64,000 nt of DNA, from positions 1-64,000 of the forward strand of contig DAOUET010000145.1 of NCBI GenBank assembly GCA_034430155.1. The letters run 5' to 3'. Positions 32,501 through 40,291 of the stretch are shown here, one piece after another. A program made the position numbers and the translations under genes. Source of the DNA: DAOUET01 sp034430155. Its GTDB lineage: Bacteria; Chloroflexota; Anaerolineae; Anaerolineales; UBA4823. Every line of letters begins with the position of its first letter. Within the stretch, counting starts at the first letter, position 1. A model generated the notes under the pieces. The model ran no database searches and was not told the origin of the DNA. It worked only from the letters and a program-made list of their open reading frames with translations.

Positions 32501-34952
32501 CCTCCAGCCTTCGTTGGGTCTCTTCAAACAAGCGTGCATTTTCCAGAGTCACTGCAAACTGGTCAGCCACAGTAGTTAACATCTCGACATCGCTATGGTC
32601 AAAGGCATTTAAGCGGTCAGCATCAACGTTCAGAACGCCAACAATGCGATCACCAACTTTGAGTGGTATCACCACTTCGGATGCGACCGCCCGGCCTCTG
32701 AATTGAAAGAAATCAGGATCTTGGCTGGTATCGTTTACCAACTCAGTTTGTCCGCTGGCAACTGCTCTTCCGATGATCCCTTTCCCGATTGCTTGTCGGT
32801 AGCTTCCTGGTTGAGCAACCCCTCTTGGACGGGCGATGGCTTGTAAAACAACCTCATGTGTTTTTTCGTCCACCGTCAAGATCGAAACATTGAAATATCC
32901 GAAAGCCTGGTAAAGGCGCTGAGTCACCGTCTCGCACAGCTTATCGATATCGAATATACTGGTCATCTCGCGGGCTAACTCATTGATGATCGAGAGCTGT
33001 TGGGCGTGGCGGTAGGTTTCTTCAAATAATTGGGCGTTACCGATTGCAAATGCGGCCCGATTCGCCAGGGTGCTTAAAGTCTGGAGATCCTCAGCCGAGT
33101 AAGCACCTGGCTGGTAGCTCTGGCTGGATAACATGCCAAAGACTTTACCCCCTAAACGCAAAGGCACCGCCAGGATCGACTGCACCGCATCGGCTTCACC
33201 TGCCCACACTATCTGCATTTCTTCAAATTGTTGGGGATCATTGATTAACAAAGCTTTACCGGTTGCGATCACATATCCACTAAGCCCCTCTTGAGTCAGG
33301 ATAGGGTTCGCCTCGATCGGCTTGCCTCGGTCTACCAAATAAGCCGGAATAATCTCTTGGCGAGCCTCATCCAACAAAGTAATCACAAAAGCATCGGTTG
33401 GTACCAGTTGAGCCGCAGCTTGGTGGATTGCTACGTAAACCTGTATGGGCTTCAGGCTGTCAACCCCCTCCTGGCTGGCTCGGTAAAGAGTGGCAAGTTG
33501 CTCGGCCCGGTGGCGATTGGTCGATTCAACCCGCAATCGGTCAATTGCCGTTGATAGCTGCCCAGCCAGCGTAACCAGCAAGCGCTCATCCGCTGCAGTG
33601 AAAGCCTCCAGGTGATCGCTTTCCGCATTGATCACCCCAATTACCCGTTCCTCGATTTTCAGCGGGACACATAGCTCGGACTTGGTTAACTCATCAACTT
33701 GAAAGTAAGCCGGATCTTGGGTTACATCTGCCACGCGGCGCGGTTTCCCATCTCTTATAACCTCCCCGACGATACCTTGCCCTAATGAAACCGATGTAAT
33801 ATTCTTCACTCCATCGCGGGTTCGGTATGAGTCATGCGGACGCACGCATCTATCTGCTTCATCCAGTAAAAGCAACCCGAAATTATCCGGATAAAAAGTC
33901 TCTCCGATGATCTGGGTAGCTCGTTCGATTAGTGAGTCCACATCGCTGGCTTCTGCGCCAGCCGTGGCGACCGCATGTAACACGCTCAGTTCTTTAAGCT
34001 GCCGGTGTAAAGCATCCTCGGCATTTTTCTGTTCCGCGGTATCTGAAATTGAAAAGACACAGCGTTCTACTTCGTTCTCGATACCTAAGAATGGGTCAAG
34101 CCGGGAAACTGCTACCCACGTTTTTCCACCCTTACTTTTAAATGAAATCTCTATAGTACCAGGTGACTTATTTTGAAAGACTTGCGACACCAATGCAGCG
34201 ATCTTTGGTTGATCGCTTGGGACCCGTAAAAGCTCCTTGAAGGAATGCCCAATAATATGCCGCCCATGTTGGAAGACCCGTTCACAGGCTAGGTTCCAGG
34301 TGAGAATAACCCCCTTTTCGTTTACTGAAAAGACTGGGGTTGGTGAATATTGTAGAGATTGCCAGTAGCTCTCACCATGATTTGGCGAGTCTACGTAGTT
34401 GTTCTGCTTTTGGATCGCTGCACCAATCATCTCAACAGCTGCTTTTAGGGTGGTCAATTCAGATGGAGACCACTCATGCTCCCCTGGCATTTCGTCGATG
34501 CGAACAAATCCCCACCACCTGTCCTCCACAAACACTGGTAAAACCACCAAAGACCGGAGAACTTGCCCGTTCAACAATTCACCTTCATCTGTGGAAAAAT
34601 TGCTGGTTGAGCCTTGGATGATTTCACCCGAAGCGAGCGCCTGTATCCAGCCCTCGGCTCCGGCCTCTTGAAAAGAAAACGCTTGTATATCCCCGGGGGA
34701 AACCTTGCTTTTTTGCCCCGTGGTTACCCACTGGTATCTGCAAATGGCGTAAGGAACTTCATCCACGCCGTTTTTGTTTTCAAATATGGAAACCCGCCAG
34801 GCGCGAGTCGCATTCCCCAAAGATGCCAGAAAACCTTGAACACCTTTCTCCCAATCATTGCTTGCCAGGTAACCTTTGGCAGAAAATAAAACTGTCTCAA
34901 GGATCGCTTCGTGCCGGATTTGGGTTTCTTCAGGCTGATTCTCGGGAATCAT
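29529..34952 (-). CDS. Giant hybrid histidine kinase: seven GAF and two PAS domains, HisKA, HATPase, REC
   Basis: A 1807-residue soluble sensor. The approximate order is GAF (15-185), PAS (195-310), six more GAF domains (about 320-1325), a second PAS (1330-1430), HisKA with the H-box GIAHDFNNIL (His near 1446), and HATPase_c with NLAVNARDAMPAGG, DNGEGIPPEAI and GQGTGLGLAQAYG (to about 1665). A receiver domain ends it (1687-1807) with SDIVMPEMGG (phospho-acceptor Asp near 1738) and the switch lysine in MQKPF. No membrane segment is seen, so it senses internal ligands. The phosphorelay partner is unknown; there is no adjacent response regulator. AAGG precedes the ATG by about nine bases. The repeated GAFs are diverged, not recent copies. 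Confidence 0.9.
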   Translation of the reverse strand: MIPENQPEETQIRHEAILETVLFSAKGYLASNDWEKGVQGFLASLGNATRAWRVSIFENKNGVDEVPYAICRYQWVTTGQKSKVSPGDIQAFSFQEAGAEGWIQALASGEIIQGSTSNFSTDEGELLNGQVLRSLVVLPVFVEDRWWGFVRIDEMPGEHEWSPSELTTLKAAVEMIGAAIQKQNNYVDSPNHGESYWQSLQYSPTPVFSVNEKGVILTWNLACERVFQHGRHIIGHSFKELLRVPSDQPKIAALVSQVFQNKSPGTIEISFKSKGGKTWVAVSRLDPFLGIENEVERCVFSISDTAEQKNAEDALHRQLKELSVLHAVATAGAEASDVDSLIERATQIIGETFYPDNFGLLLLDEADRCVRPHDSYRTRDGVKNITSVSLGQGIVGEVIRDGKPRRVADVTQDPAYFQVDELTKSELCVPLKIEERVIGVINAESDHLEAFTAADERLLVTLAGQLSTAIDRLRVESTNRHRAEQLATLYRASQEGVDSLKPIQVYVAIHQAAAQLVPTDAFVITLLDEARQEIIPAYLVDRGKPIEANPILTQEGLSGYVIATGKALLINDPQQFEEMQIVWAGEADAVQSILAVPLRLGGKVFGMLSSQSYQPGAYSAEDLQTLSTLANRAAFAIGNAQLFEETYRHAQQLSIINELAREMTSIFDIDKLCETVTQRLYQAFGYFNVSILTVDEKTHEVVLQAIARPRGVAQPGSYRQAIGKGIIGRAVASGQTELVNDTSQDPDFFQFRGRAVASEVVIPLKVGDRIVGVLNVDADRLNAFDHSDVEMLTTVADQFAVTLENARLFEETQRRLEEVTFLSQIIAITATEKDLSSAFQTVCAELAHFFRVAESSFGLVNTQQTFVQVIAEYVEPGRPSSLGNMIPLFDKDAMVNLFEHKGSVVITTDRIDTDLPMFREFMQQREISSLLIVPILFGGEVVGALQIADVKPRYFLQSEIDLVEKAASQVSQAVERLALFAATSEQAELMGTLASLSETLNRPLSVGEVIEEIGKGAMSLGSATRAAVYFRNRDNEATCRWSYGLSETYLQEVLAQISELPGGQLLHNTEAVLIQDVNRLEQDSLLLRLSRTEGYQAMGLWPLVYENQVIATIGCYYDEVHNWSDAEQDVLLAFARQAAVALQNARLFDETRRRAAHLEALNAIITAVAAASDLKSVLEVALEHVLRALGLENGGIWVAGQSVIRVIPGNIGVETAEVLLPNDLDLSNTIAIEDWKKVNKTGTLSRYVPIMASFDLRATLTVAILSEGTRIGGISVASPRPREWNQEEVALLEGVGRQLGGAVERIELLEQIQVHARQVQQIMDSVPEGVLLLDERKRMILANPAGHEYLAVLDCDKPGEGLTQLAGKSLDEVLAVDGEGLWHEFATMEAHRNVFEVTAQPLGAGEHPGGWVLVLRDVTRDRETQTRIQMQERLATVGQLAAGIAHDFNNILAAIIVYADLLKRDTNLPLTSRERIGIIQQQVQRAASLIRQILDFSRRSVMEQSTLDLLPFVKELDKLLKRVLPETIRVELNYTPGEYRVRADPTRLQQVFMNLAVNARDAMPAGGRLQIKLDRLHLEPGEQSSCPDLPPGDWIRMAVRDNGEGIPPEAIPHIFEPFFTSKPVGQGTGLGLAQAYGIIKQHDGYIDVHSQPGDGTTFHIFLQPFTSDDDDDEIVESEVGIEGKGETILVVEDDPFAREAMKDLLEANNYQVVLAADGLEAMHIYEKQAERIALVISDIVMPEMGGVALYRTLQERWPLVRILFITGHPLHGEDQALLERNEVHWMQKPFSVQAFSEMIQKMLNEKP

Positions 34953-35431
34953 ATCGCTTTACCTTAAAAAATCACTCGCTCAATTTTATTTTCACTGCCT
35001 GGAGAGCCTCTTTTGAGAGGACATGGTTTTTCCACAATTTTCCCATCCATCTGTACTTTTGGGTTGCCTTCCGGGATGAGTCAGAACCATCATAATATCA
35101 CTGAATGCATATCAAGATTAAAAGGCGGCATCCAAAATATTTACTTCTCTTATACTTCAATTTTGCACGGATGGCAAACAAAAGTGACCCAGAAATATCA
35201 TAATTAACAAATACGAAAGGTCCGAGTTCGCTTGAACTACCGATTAAAGGGTTTCACCTGAGTAAAAGGCTGCCCCTGCTGCTAATAAGGATCCTCGTTT
35301 CCCGGTGCGTTGTATAATGAAAGAGGTTTCATTTTAAGAGCGGCTCAGCCAAACATCGTAGCTGCCACAAATAATCAGCACCTTCCAGGGCTCTCGCCAA
35401 ACTTGTTTTGTCAATCACCAGAATTTTTTCT
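34953..35431. other. Intergenic region between the hybrid kinase and the PD-(D/E)XK-like gene
   Basis: This 479-base AT-rich divergent region holds a TATAAT at 35313-35318, a possible plus-strand -10 box that would leave a leader of about 105 bases. A small CCTCT/AGAGG hairpin lies near 35006-35024. A 43-codon frame starting near 35076 has no ribosome site and an unconvincing composition. No RNA gene is recognised. Confidence 0.4.
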
Positions 35432-36145
35432 ATGAACCCTACCAATTCCTCCACTTCAAATGCCACCCCATCGAAGATTGGCACCCTGGGGGAAACCTCG
35501 CTGCATGCCGCCTTGAAAAGATGGTACGCCCAGCCCGGTGACCAATTCGAGGTGCCCGTCGACGGCTTTATTGTAGATATTGTTCGCCAGGATCTCTTGA
35601 TCGAGATTCAGACCAGCGATTTTGCCAGTATTAAACCCAAACTTAATCGGCTTCTTCAGAACCATCGTGTTCGTCTTGTACATCCCATTTCCCAGCAGAA
35701 ATGGATCATCCATCTGGGCGCAGACGAGCAAACGCCATCGAGCCGGCGAAAATCCCCCAAACATGGTTCTGTATTGGATGTATTTACCGAACTGGTCCGC
35801 TTTCCAGAACTGGTCACCCATAGAAATTTCTCCTTGGAGGTGCTTCTCACCCGCCAGGAAGAGCTCTGGCGGGATGACGGACAGGGCAGCTGGCGACGAA
35901 AAAGATGGAGCATTTCCGATCGTCGTTTGGTCGAGGTTGTCAAGTGTTATAATTTGGACTCGCCAGCTGATTTTAAGACGCTCCTCCCTCCCAATCTGGT
36001 CCAGCCATTCACCACCCTGGAATTATCCTTAGGACTTAGCGTACCTCGCTATCTCGCTCAAAAGATGGCATATTGCCTGCACGCTATGGGAGCGCTTGAA
36101 AGGGTTGGTAAGCGGGGAAAAGCTTATCTTTACTTTGAAAAGTAA
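35432..36145 (+). CDS. Uncharacterised protein with PD-(D/E)XK nuclease-like N-terminus and possible winged-helix C-terminus
   Basis: A 237-residue protein not assigned to a named family. The first 70 residues run GTLGETSLHAALKRWY, then VPVDGFIVDIV and LLIEIQTSDF. That places Glu21, Asp49 and Glu58-x-Gln60 in the spacing and secondary-structure context of PD-(D/E)XK nucleases, with Gln in place of the usual Lys. The C-terminal third (ELSLGLSVPRYLAQKMAYCL and GALERVGKRGKAYLYF) looks like a winged helix. A DNA- or RNA-related role is an inference. The ATG at 35432 is preferred to a TTG eight codons earlier; neither has a clear ribosome site. It precedes polX by 50 bases on the same strand. Confidence 0.6.
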   Translation: MNPTNSSTSNATPSKIGTLGETSLHAALKRWYAQPGDQFEVPVDGFIVDIVRQDLLIEIQTSDFASIKPKLNRLLQNHRVRLVHPISQQKWIIHLGADEQTPSSRRKSPKHGSVLDVFTELVRFPELVTHRNFSLEVLLTRQEELWRDDGQGSWRRKRWSISDRRLVEVVKCYNLDSPADFKTLLPPNLVQPFTTLELSLGLSVPRYLAQKMAYCLHAMGALERVGKRGKAYLYFEK

Positions 36146-36183
36146 CAGAGACAGTGCCATAATTTATCAACACTATTCAATGG

Positions 36184-36189
36184 TATCAT
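36184..36189 (+). promoter_or_regulatory. -10 box of polX (leaderless)
   Basis: TATCAT is followed by AGCGCA and then the polX ATG. The six-base spacing matches the trmD and first TPR promoters. No convincing -35 is seen. Confidence 0.45.
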
Positions 36190-36195
36190 AGCGCA

Positions 36196-37929
36196 ATGAC
36201 GCCTGAAAGGATGACCAATCAGCAACTTGCTGAGATTTTTCAGACAATCGCCAACCTGCTTGAGATTAAAGGCGAGGTTATTTATAAAATTTTAGCTTAT
36301 CGCAAAGCTGCGGATAGCTTGAATGCCTTAGGACGTGATGTTAACGAGATTTGGCAGGAGGGTAAACTAACCGAGATTCCTGGGGTGGGCAAAGCTATCG
36401 CCGAAAAAATAGATGAGCTGCTCTCCACTGGTAAGCTCGAGTTTTTTGAGAAACTAACCGCTGAGATGCCCGTATCTCTGGTGGAATTGCTTCATGTTCC
36501 CGATCTGGGGCCAAAGAAAGTCGCTTTATTTTGGAAGCAGGCGGGTATTACCGACCTGACCGAATTGGAGGCTGCATCTCGCGCCGGCCAGCTTCGGGAT
36601 CTACCAGGTATGGGGGAGAAATCAGAAACTAAAATCCTCTCAGGGATTGAAGCGCTAGCCCGCCGGACCACCCGCACGCCTTTAGGAAAAGCCTGGCCTA
36701 TCGCCCAGGATCTGCTCGCCATGCTGCGCGAGGTGCCTGGTGTGAAAGCTGCCGAGGCTGCCGGTAGTTTTCGGCGTATGCGCGCCACTGTGGGCGATCT
36801 CGACCTGCTCGCCGCGGCCAGCAACTCAAAACCGGTCATGAAAGCCTTCGTCAATCATCCCGACGTAGTGCGAGTCTTGGGACATGGCGACACAAAGTCC
36901 AGTGTCGAGTTCAGCTTTGGCATGCGCGCCCAGCTGTGGGTTCACCCCCCCGAAAGGTTTGGGACTGCTCTGCAGTATGCCACGGGTTCTAAGGATCACA
37001 ATGTACGCCTGCGCGAGCTTGCCTTGAAAAAAGGTTTATCGCTCTCTGATCAGGCTTTCGTAAAAAAGGATGGGACAGAAATCCTATGCGCCACAGAGGA
37101 AGAGGTTTACCAGATGCTTGGTTTGCCTTGGATTCCTCCCGAGCTGCGCGAAGATCGTGGCGAAGTTCAAGCCGCCTTAGCAGGCAGCCTACCGAACCTT
37201 TTAGAGGTACAGGATATTCGCGCCGAATTGCACTGCCACTCTACCTGGAGTGACGGGCACGTCTCCATCAAGGAGATGGCTGAGGGTGCTCGCGGGCGTG
37301 GCCGTAAGGTGCTCGCCATCACCGACCATTCTTATAGTTTAGGTATCGCCGGTGGACTAACTGCTGAAGATTTGAAAAAACAGCGCAGCGAGATCGATGC
37401 CGTCCAACAGGAGCTGGGCGATTCGATTCTGCTCTTACAGGGCTCCGAGGTCGAGATAAGGGCAGATGGTTCCCTTGACTTCCCTGATGAAGTGCTTGCT
37501 AATCTGGATATTGTCTTTGCCTCTTTGCACGTCAGCTTGCGTCAGCCACGCCAGCAAGTTACCCAACGATTGCTCAATGTCATTCGAAACCCTCATGTGG
37601 ACGTTATCGGTCACCCCACCGGACGCCTGATTCCCGATCGGGAAGGTGCTGATCTGGATATGGAGGCGGTTTTCGAAACCTGTACCCGAAGCGGTCTGGC
37701 GCTGGAAATTAACGCCCACCCCGCCCGGCTCGATCTGGACGACGTATATTCTCACCGCGCCATTGACTTGGGCATCCCGCTTAGTATTAACACCGACGCC
37801 CACTCCCCTGATGAAATGGACCTGGTTCATTTCGGCGTTGCCACTGCTCGTCGTGGGTGGGTTGAACCGGAAGATGTGATCAATACCTGGAGCACCGAAC
37901 GCTTGTTGAATTGGCTGAAAAATCGCTGA
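36196..37929 (+). CDS. polX: PolX: family X DNA polymerase fused to PHP 3'-5' exonuclease, polymerase site degenerate
   Basis: Bacterial PolX is a gap-filling repair polymerase with a C-terminal PHP nuclease. The 577-residue length is normal. Residues 1-155 contain the lyase-like HhH motifs (IPGVGKAIAEKI, LPGMGEKS). The polymerase has GSFRRMRATVGDLDLL with the metal ligands Asp201 and Asp203. The third carboxylate, normally in VDLRVV, falls in AQLWVH, where Gln246 replaces Asp. The PHP domain keeps its metal sites: HCHSTWSDG (about 346-354), ITDHSY, HPTGR, EINAHPARLDLDD and NTDAHSPDEMD. It therefore looks like an intact nuclease with an impaired polymerase. It nearly abuts the convergent phosphatase gene. 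Confidence 0.92.
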   Translation: MTPERMTNQQLAEIFQTIANLLEIKGEVIYKILAYRKAADSLNALGRDVNEIWQEGKLTEIPGVGKAIAEKIDELLSTGKLEFFEKLTAEMPVSLVELLHVPDLGPKKVALFWKQAGITDLTELEAASRAGQLRDLPGMGEKSETKILSGIEALARRTTRTPLGKAWPIAQDLLAMLREVPGVKAAEAAGSFRRMRATVGDLDLLAAASNSKPVMKAFVNHPDVVRVLGHGDTKSSVEFSFGMRAQLWVHPPERFGTALQYATGSKDHNVRLRELALKKGLSLSDQAFVKKDGTEILCATEEEVYQMLGLPWIPPELREDRGEVQAALAGSLPNLLEVQDIRAELHCHSTWSDGHVSIKEMAEGARGRGRKVLAITDHSYSLGIAGGLTAEDLKKQRSEIDAVQQELGDSILLLQGSEVEIRADGSLDFPDEVLANLDIVFASLHVSLRQPRQQVTQRLLNVIRNPHVDVIGHPTGRLIPDREGADLDMEAVFETCTRSGLALEINAHPARLDLDDVYSHRAIDLGIPLSINTDAHSPDEMDLVHFGVATARRGWVEPEDVINTWSTERLLNWLKNR

Positions 37930-37935
37930 TCGAAT

Positions 37936-39060
37936 TTAGGCGACCTTATCAGCCGGAATTTCAAGTGAAGCCTCTGGCGAGATCCATTGCTGGCTAACAG
38001 CATGCTGTGCCATTTGCGAGGTTTCTTCCGCCAATATCAAGCTGCAACCCACCGCAGCTACCTCTCTCGCCATTTGCTCGATGGCTTGCACCCTTTCTAC
38101 GTCTTTGCTGACATCCCGAATATATACCCCTAAAATCCGGCCCGGATATTCTTTGACCACCTCTACATAGATCTCCGGGTCCTCTTGGCCGCTGTCACCA
38201 ATTAAAATGAACGACAGCTCTTTGAAGACGTCTAAAAGATTTCGAATGGTCCTGAGCTTATGCAGGCGGTGGTTGGTCGGCAGCAGTTCATCTTCATTAA
38301 GCCCCCAATCTCGCAAAAAAAGCATAGGTCCATAGGGGATTTCTTGCAATTGAAAAAAATCAGACAACAAATCATAAATATTCCACGGGCTGCTCGATAC
38401 GTAAAAAATCGGGTTGTTTTGATTCCCATGGCTTCCTCGTCTTAGCCGCTGATAGAACTCACTCACTCCCCTGAACGGCAGACGCGTGCGAGCGTTGCTC
38501 AGGAAAATGTTACCTGCCATGCGCAGCCAGTTGGCTGTCTCTGTGTAAAGTACCGTGTCATCGATATCGCTAATAACGCCAAACTGGGCGCTCGGGGGCG
38601 GCACGAGCACTTTCCCTTGGGTCCTCACCGGTGGGTAGCCCACCCGCTGCGGTTCCAGCAGGTCCAACTCAATCTGATGCCAGATACGATCTTCAGGTAA
38701 TGGTTTGGTGGGATGGATCCAAACTTCAAAAAACCCCTCCTCGTCCGCAATTACTTGTTGATCTACGTTCTGAAAGCGCGCCGCTAATTTGGCGTAAGGT
38801 ATTTCATTACTCCCAAATCGCTTATAGGTGTTTATCAGATTATCCCAGATTGAATGATGAGCCTCTGCCGAGGTGATACCCCGATCCTCCAACACGCGTC
38901 CCTTCAGATATAGGTTATCGGCGGTGCCATATCCCAGATACGGCAGAATCATAATGGCATCTCTGCCACCCACCCGTTCACGTAAACGGTACTTGAATAG
39001 ATCAACACGCTCCTCGACTTTTACCAATATTCGGAAAATTTCCTTTTTCCAGCGCTCCAT
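37936..39060 (-). CDS. App1-like phosphatase-domain protein (DUF2183)
   Basis: A 374-residue protein whose C-terminal half matches the App1/DUF2183 phosphatidate-phosphatase-like catalytic domain of the HAD superfamily. SDIDDTVLYTETANW carries the DxDxT nucleophile at 165-169, IFYVSSSPWNIYDLL is the second motif, and LIGDSGQEDPEIY holds the final acidic pair. The N-terminal part (MILPYLGYGTADNLYLKGRV) is the family's beta-rich domain. The substrate in bacteria is unknown. The start is moved from 39201 to the ATG at 39060 because GGAG lies nine bases upstream and the family begins with this basic helix. Confidence 0.8.
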   Translation of the reverse strand: MERWKKEIFRILVKVEERVDLFKYRLRERVGGRDAIMILPYLGYGTADNLYLKGRVLEDRGITSAEAHHSIWDNLINTYKRFGSNEIPYAKLAARFQNVDQQVIADEEGFFEVWIHPTKPLPEDRIWHQIELDLLEPQRVGYPPVRTQGKVLVPPPSAQFGVISDIDDTVLYTETANWLRMAGNIFLSNARTRLPFRGVSEFYQRLRRGSHGNQNNPIFYVSSSPWNIYDLLSDFFQLQEIPYGPMLFLRDWGLNEDELLPTNHRLHKLRTIRNLLDVFKELSFILIGDSGQEDPEIYVEVVKEYPGRILGVYIRDVSKDVERVQAIEQMAREVAAVGCSLILAEETSQMAQHAVSQQWISPEASLEIPADKVA

Positions 39061-39584
39061 GAGGGCGTACTCCAGAATAGAGATCTGTGGTTGATGTTCG
39101 CTGACAAGTTCGGATATTTGTTGAAAAGCGCCGGGCAAAGCCACAAGCAACGGAGATAAAATCCACATGCATGGGATTTCAGTCCACCAAAGAACGGACA
39201 TCGTATTGATTGGTTCGGAATTATTGGCAGAAGCCCATATTCATGTACCAATCTTTGGTCAGCACTTGATTGCCGTTCATAATAATGCTATCATACATTA
39301 ATCCTTATCCCATCCCTTAGAAGAATGACATATCGAAAGCCAAATTTAATTTCTCGACGTTTTCATAAATGTGTATGTCGAACCCAGATTTCACCGGTTT
39401 TTGGTGAAATTGACCTTGTGACAGTAGTCTGGCAGCTTGCAGTGCTGACAATCTGGATGGAGATAGTTTTGGTGCGGGTCATCTGATCAATCTTTAAACA
39501 GCTAGTAAATCTAAAGGAATTTTAATGCCAGGATGCTAATCTCTTTAATACTTTCTCATCTAAATATAAACGGAGGAAATTGCT
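39061..39584. other. Intergenic region between the App1-like and PH/SHOCT genes
   Basis: These 524 bases hold the promoter zone of two divergent genes. A minus-strand TATGAT lies at 39290-39295. A perfect 8-bp inverted repeat ATTTCACC/GGTGAAAT with a seven-base loop lies at 39388-39410 and could be an operator. A frame of 19 codons (39221-39280, minus) follows the TATGAT but has no further support. No RNA gene is recognised. Confidence 0.4.
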
Positions 39585-40220
39585 ATGGCCAAGAGCTATC
39601 TCGTAAGCCTGCTAGGAGAGCATGAGAAAATTGTTATCGTAACTCGCCAGCATTGGTTCACCTTGGCAAGCTCGATATTACTTGAATGTGTTTTGATTCT
39701 CATTTTCCTGGTTGCTACGGTGGTCGCTGTGATTTTCTTCCAACCGTTCGCCCCGCTTCTTATCGTTGTAGGTTTTATCCTGTCGATCATTCCGCTTATC
39801 ACTATGGGGCGCGATATCTTGGTATGGACTAATCGCCAGTACATCGTCACAAACCGCCGCGTAATGCAAATATCGGGCCTTTTCAACAAGAACGTCACTG
39901 ACTCATCGTTGGATAAAGTCAACGATGTAAAGATGAATCAGTCTGCCCTGGGTCGTCTGTTTGACTACGGTGATCTCGAGATCCTGACCGCCAGCGAGTT
40001 GGGTGTTAACCTGTTCCGACGTATCGGTGAACCAATCCGGTTCAAAACCGCCATGCTCAACGCGAAAGAGCGTTTGGAGCGAGGAGCAGAAAGCGAATAT
40101 CGATCCGATAGTGATGAAATCCCCACTATTATCGCCAATCTTGACCATTTGCGTCAGCAAGGAATTTTAACAGAAGAGGAATTCCAAAGGAAGAAAACTG
40201 AATTATTAAGCAGAATATGA
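39585..40220 (+). CDS. Membrane protein with bacterial PH domain and C-terminal SHOCT motif
   Basis: A 211-residue protein. Two close membrane helices (about residues 25-70) are followed by a bacterial pleckstrin-homology domain (bPH2/YdbT-like: IVTNRRVMQISGLFNKNVTD, VNDVKMNQSALGRLFDYGDL). At the end is a SHOCT motif, IANLDHLRQQGILTEEEFQR, a short helical pair common at the C-termini of bacterial membrane-associated proteins. Its role is unknown; membrane-surface scaffolding is the usual suggestion. A good site (CGGAGG) stands ten bases before the ATG. It is followed by the creatininase-like gene after 71 bases. Confidence 0.8.
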   Translation: MAKSYLVSLLGEHEKIVIVTRQHWFTLASSILLECVLILIFLVATVVAVIFFQPFAPLLIVVGFILSIIPLITMGRDILVWTNRQYIVTNRRVMQISGLFNKNVTDSSLDKVNDVKMNQSALGRLFDYGDLEILTASELGVNLFRRIGEPIRFKTAMLNAKERLERGAESEYRSDSDEIPTIIANLDHLRQQGILTEEEFQRKKTELLSRI

Positions 40221-40291
40221 TATGGTGATAAGAACCTTTGCTGATAACCCACTTTCAAACCTATTGATACTCCTGAAAATAGCCTCCCCCG

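Noticed and set aside
39221..39280. 19-codon frame after a TATGAT upstream of the App1-like gene
   Set aside because: Too short, no Shine-Dalgarno; the -10 box more likely serves the App1-like gene.
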